Source: an uncultured Collinsella sp.
GTDB taxonomy: Bacteria > Actinomycetota > Coriobacteriia > Coriobacteriales > Coriobacteriaceae
Reading direction: 5' to 3'
DNA: 7,356 nt
Assembly (NCBI GenBank): GCA_900546455.1
Contig: URCS01000084.1
Location: 1-7,356 of the forward strand
A program made the position numbers and the translations under genes. A model generated the notes under the pieces. That model ran no database searches. It was not told the DNA's origin and worked only from the letters and a program-made list of their open reading frames with translations. This document shows positions 5,935-7,356 of this stretch, in pieces. Numbering within the stretch: position 1 is the stretch's first letter; every line of letters starts with the position of its first letter.

Positions 5935-7014
5935 ATGGCAAACAAGCTCTCTGTCGCATTTATCGGCACCGGAATTATGGGTGCCCCCATTGCCGGCCAC
6001 ATTCTGGACGCTGGCTATCCCGTCACGGTCAACAACCGCACCAAGTCCAAGGCGGCGGCGCTTATCGAGCGCGGCGCCGTCTGGGCAGATACGCCGGCCG
6101 ATGCCGCGGCGAACGCCGATGTCGTCTTTACCATGGTGGGCTATCCCTCCGAGGTCGAGGAACTCTACCTGGCGGGCGACGGCCTGCTCGCGTGCACTAA
6201 GCCCGGCGCGGTCTTGATCGACCTCACCACGAGCTCGCCCGAGCTTGCCCGTGACATTGCCGAGGCCGCCCAGGTTTCTGGTCGCATGGCGTTTGACTGC
6301 CCCGTCACCGGCGGCGAGTCGGGCGCTATCGCCGGTACGCTCACGGCTATCGTGGGCGCTACCGAGAACGACATCGCGCCGGTCCGCGACATCCTTGCCA
6401 CCTTTGCGGCCAACATCTGCTGCTTCGACGGCGCCGGCAAGGGCCAGGCTGCCAAGCTCGCCAACCAGGTGTCGCTGGGCGCCTGCATGGTCGGCATGGC
6501 AGACGCCATGGCATTTGCCGAGCTGAGCGGCCTTGATCTGGAGAAGACCCGCCAGATGATCCTGGGCGGTACCGGCAAGTCCGGCGCCATGGAGAGCCTG
6601 GCTACCAAGGCGCTCGACGGCGACTACAAGCCCGGCTTTATGGTCGAGCACTTCATCAAGGACCTGCGCTTGGCGCTCGCCTATGCCGACGACCGTGAGC
6701 TTGCGCTGCCCGGCGCCGACGTGGCCTTTACGCTCTACGACATGCTCGATGCCATCGGTGGTGCCAAGCTGGGCACCCAGGCCATCACGGTCCTCTATAA
6801 GGAGGAGGCCGACGCCATCGCCGCCGGTCTGGACTGGTCGCAGTATCGTCCCGAAGAGCACGGTGCTCACGAGGACGGCTGCGGTTGCGGCGAGCACGGC
6901 GACGACCATGAGTGCGGTTGCGGCCACCACCATGGCGAGGACCACGAGTGCTGCGGCGGCCACGGCCATGATGATGGCCACGAGTGCTGCTGCGGCCACC
7001 ATCACGGGGAGTAG
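5935..7014 (+). CDS. NAD(P)-dependent beta-hydroxyacid dehydrogenase with His/Cys-rich tail
   Basis: Residues 1 to about 300 form a cytoplasmic 3-hydroxyisobutyrate/tartronate-semialdehyde dehydrogenase-type enzyme. The Rossmann motif GTGIMG (11-16) is followed by NNRT (33-36), whose arginine suggests NADP preference. The substrate-binding motif DCPVTGGESGA is at 121-131, and GKGQAAKLANQ carries the expected catalytic lysine K174 and N177. The substrate is not certain from sequence. The unusual part is residues 309-359: 14 His and 9 Cys in 51 residues, including three 12-residue repeats of the (D/G)HEC type (324-359). This is a probable Ni/Zn/Cu/Co-binding appendage that the family normally lacks. 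ATG 5935 follows AAAGGAAAGG. The next gene starts 5 nt after the stop. Confidence 0.92.
   Translation: MANKLSVAFIGTGIMGAPIAGHILDAGYPVTVNNRTKSKAAALIERGAVWADTPADAAANADVVFTMVGYPSEVEELYLAGDGLLACTKPGAVLIDLTTSSPELARDIAEAAQVSGRMAFDCPVTGGESGAIAGTLTAIVGATENDIAPVRDILATFAANICCFDGAGKGQAAKLANQVSLGACMVGMADAMAFAELSGLDLEKTRQMILGGTGKSGAMESLATKALDGDYKPGFMVEHFIKDLRLALAYADDRELALPGADVAFTLYDMLDAIGGAKLGTQAITVLYKEEADAIAAGLDWSQYRPEEHGAHEDGCGCGEHGDDHECGCGHHHGEDHECCGGHGHDDGHECCCGHHHGE
6904..7011 (+). repeat. Three in-frame 36-bp repeats encoding a metal-binding tail
   Basis: Units 6904-6939, 6940-6975 and 6976-7011 each encode 12 residues: DHECGCGHHHGE, DHECCGGHGHDD and GHECCCGHHHGE. A degenerate earlier copy (AHEDGCGCGEHGD) is encoded just upstream. 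The length is an exact multiple of three, so copy number can change without breaking the frame. The last unit also supplies GGGGAG, the SD of the next gene. Confidence 0.85.
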
Positions 7015-7019
7015 CGCCC

Positions 7020-7356
7020 ATGAGCTGGACGTTCGTGGTGCTTGCGCTGGTGCTCTTTCTCTTCGCGATCTACATTGGCTTTTTGTGCGGCCAGTGGGCG
7101 TGCGAAAAGCGCGTCATCACCAAGCGCGACTACTGGATTGCCAACTTTGCGGGAGCGGCGGCAGTCATCCTGCTGACCTGGGTGTTCTCGCTGTTCCCGC
7201 TGGTGCAGTTTGCGCCGATCGGCTGGCTCGGCGGCTTTATCGCCGGCCTTAAGATGAGCTTTGGCGAGTCCGTCGGTCCGTGGCGCAAACACGACGAGGT
7301 CTTTAACGTTAACAAGGCTCACCGCGCCGCCGCCGACGCGGGCGATGCCGAGGAGC
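7020..7356 (+). CDS. Small integral membrane protein, function unknown (partial at 3' end)
   Basis: An ATG at 7020 opens a frame of 112 codons that runs off the window without a stop. GGGGAG (7006-7011), inside the last codons of the preceding gene, is its SD at 8 nt, so the two genes are probably co-transcribed and translationally coupled. Two hydrophobic segments are visible: residues of about 4-24 (VVLALVLFLFAIYIGFL) and of about 46-66 (GAAAVILLTWVFSLFPLV), with a basic stretch between (CEKRVITKRD). A Gly-rich turn (IGWLGGFIAGLKMSFGESVG) and a charged, Ala/Asp-rich soluble tail follow. I do not recognise the family. Confidence 0.85.
   Translation, partial: MSWTFVVLALVLFLFAIYIGFLCGQWACEKRVITKRDYWIANFAGAAAVILLTWVFSLFPLVQFAPIGWLGGFIAGLKMSFGESVGPWRKHDEVFNVNKAHRAAADAGDAEE

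Noticed and set aside
5587..7005. Long minus-strand open frame (472 codons)
   Set aside because: It is the antisense of the dehydrogenase and degV genes, has a low-complexity Ala/Val/Gly-rich sequence with no recognisable domain, and is explained by GC-rich codon bias on the plus strand.
1..7356. CRISPR array, tRNA or rRNA genes
   Set aside because: No regularly spaced repeats, cloverleaf-like segments or rRNA core sequences were seen on either strand.

Overview
The window is a GC-rich bacterial chromosome segment in which every supported gene lies on the plus strand. Gene content and style suggest a Coriobacteriia actinomycete of the Collinsella type: a ComF protein beside a DUF559/AbiEi-like protein, a long-form hibernation factor, a DegV protein, and GC-rich codons with strong SD sites. 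The organism is an inference from protein style, not a database match.

Layout. (1) Positions 2-112 hold the basic C-terminal tail of an upstream gene. (2) A 15-bp hairpin (176-211) follows; its 3' arm contains the ribosome-binding site of comFC (215-1021). comFC runs directly into a gene for a nuclease-fold protein of the DUF559 type (1033-2142). (3) A 732-bp stretch (2143-2874) has no credible gene. It contains an AT-rich 217-bp element with 47-bp imperfect terminal inverted repeats (2177-2393), a cluster of mutually exclusive GC-rich hairpins (2395-2456), a promoter with a perfect TATAAT (2538-2543), and a structured RNA of about 320 nt (about 2550-2869). (4) An orphan solute-binding lipoprotein (2875-3900) ends at a strong intrinsic terminator. 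(5) A 317-bp leader precedes hpf/raiA (4218-4802), which ends at another strong terminator. (6) degV (4883-5836) is followed by a beta-hydroxyacid dehydrogenase with a striking His/Cys-rich tail (5935-7014). (7) A small membrane protein (7020-7356) runs off the end.

The most interesting part is the non-coding interval between comFC and hpf/raiA. The abundant bacterial ncRNA called the raiA motif typically lies between comFC and raiA in Bacillota and Actinomycetota. Here that slot holds a strong promoter and a sequence that folds by hand into nested helices closed by a long-range stem. I therefore propose 2550-2869 as a raiA-type RNA. It differs from the simplest arrangement because a lipoprotein gene begins immediately after its closing stem, and that stem contains one of the two possible SD sites of the lipoprotein.

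Functionally the genes touch on DNA-uptake-related functions (ComF), ribosome hibernation (HPF), fatty-acid binding (DegV) and central redox metabolism. They do not form one obvious pathway. Terminators after the lipoprotein and hpf divide the region into at least three transcription units.
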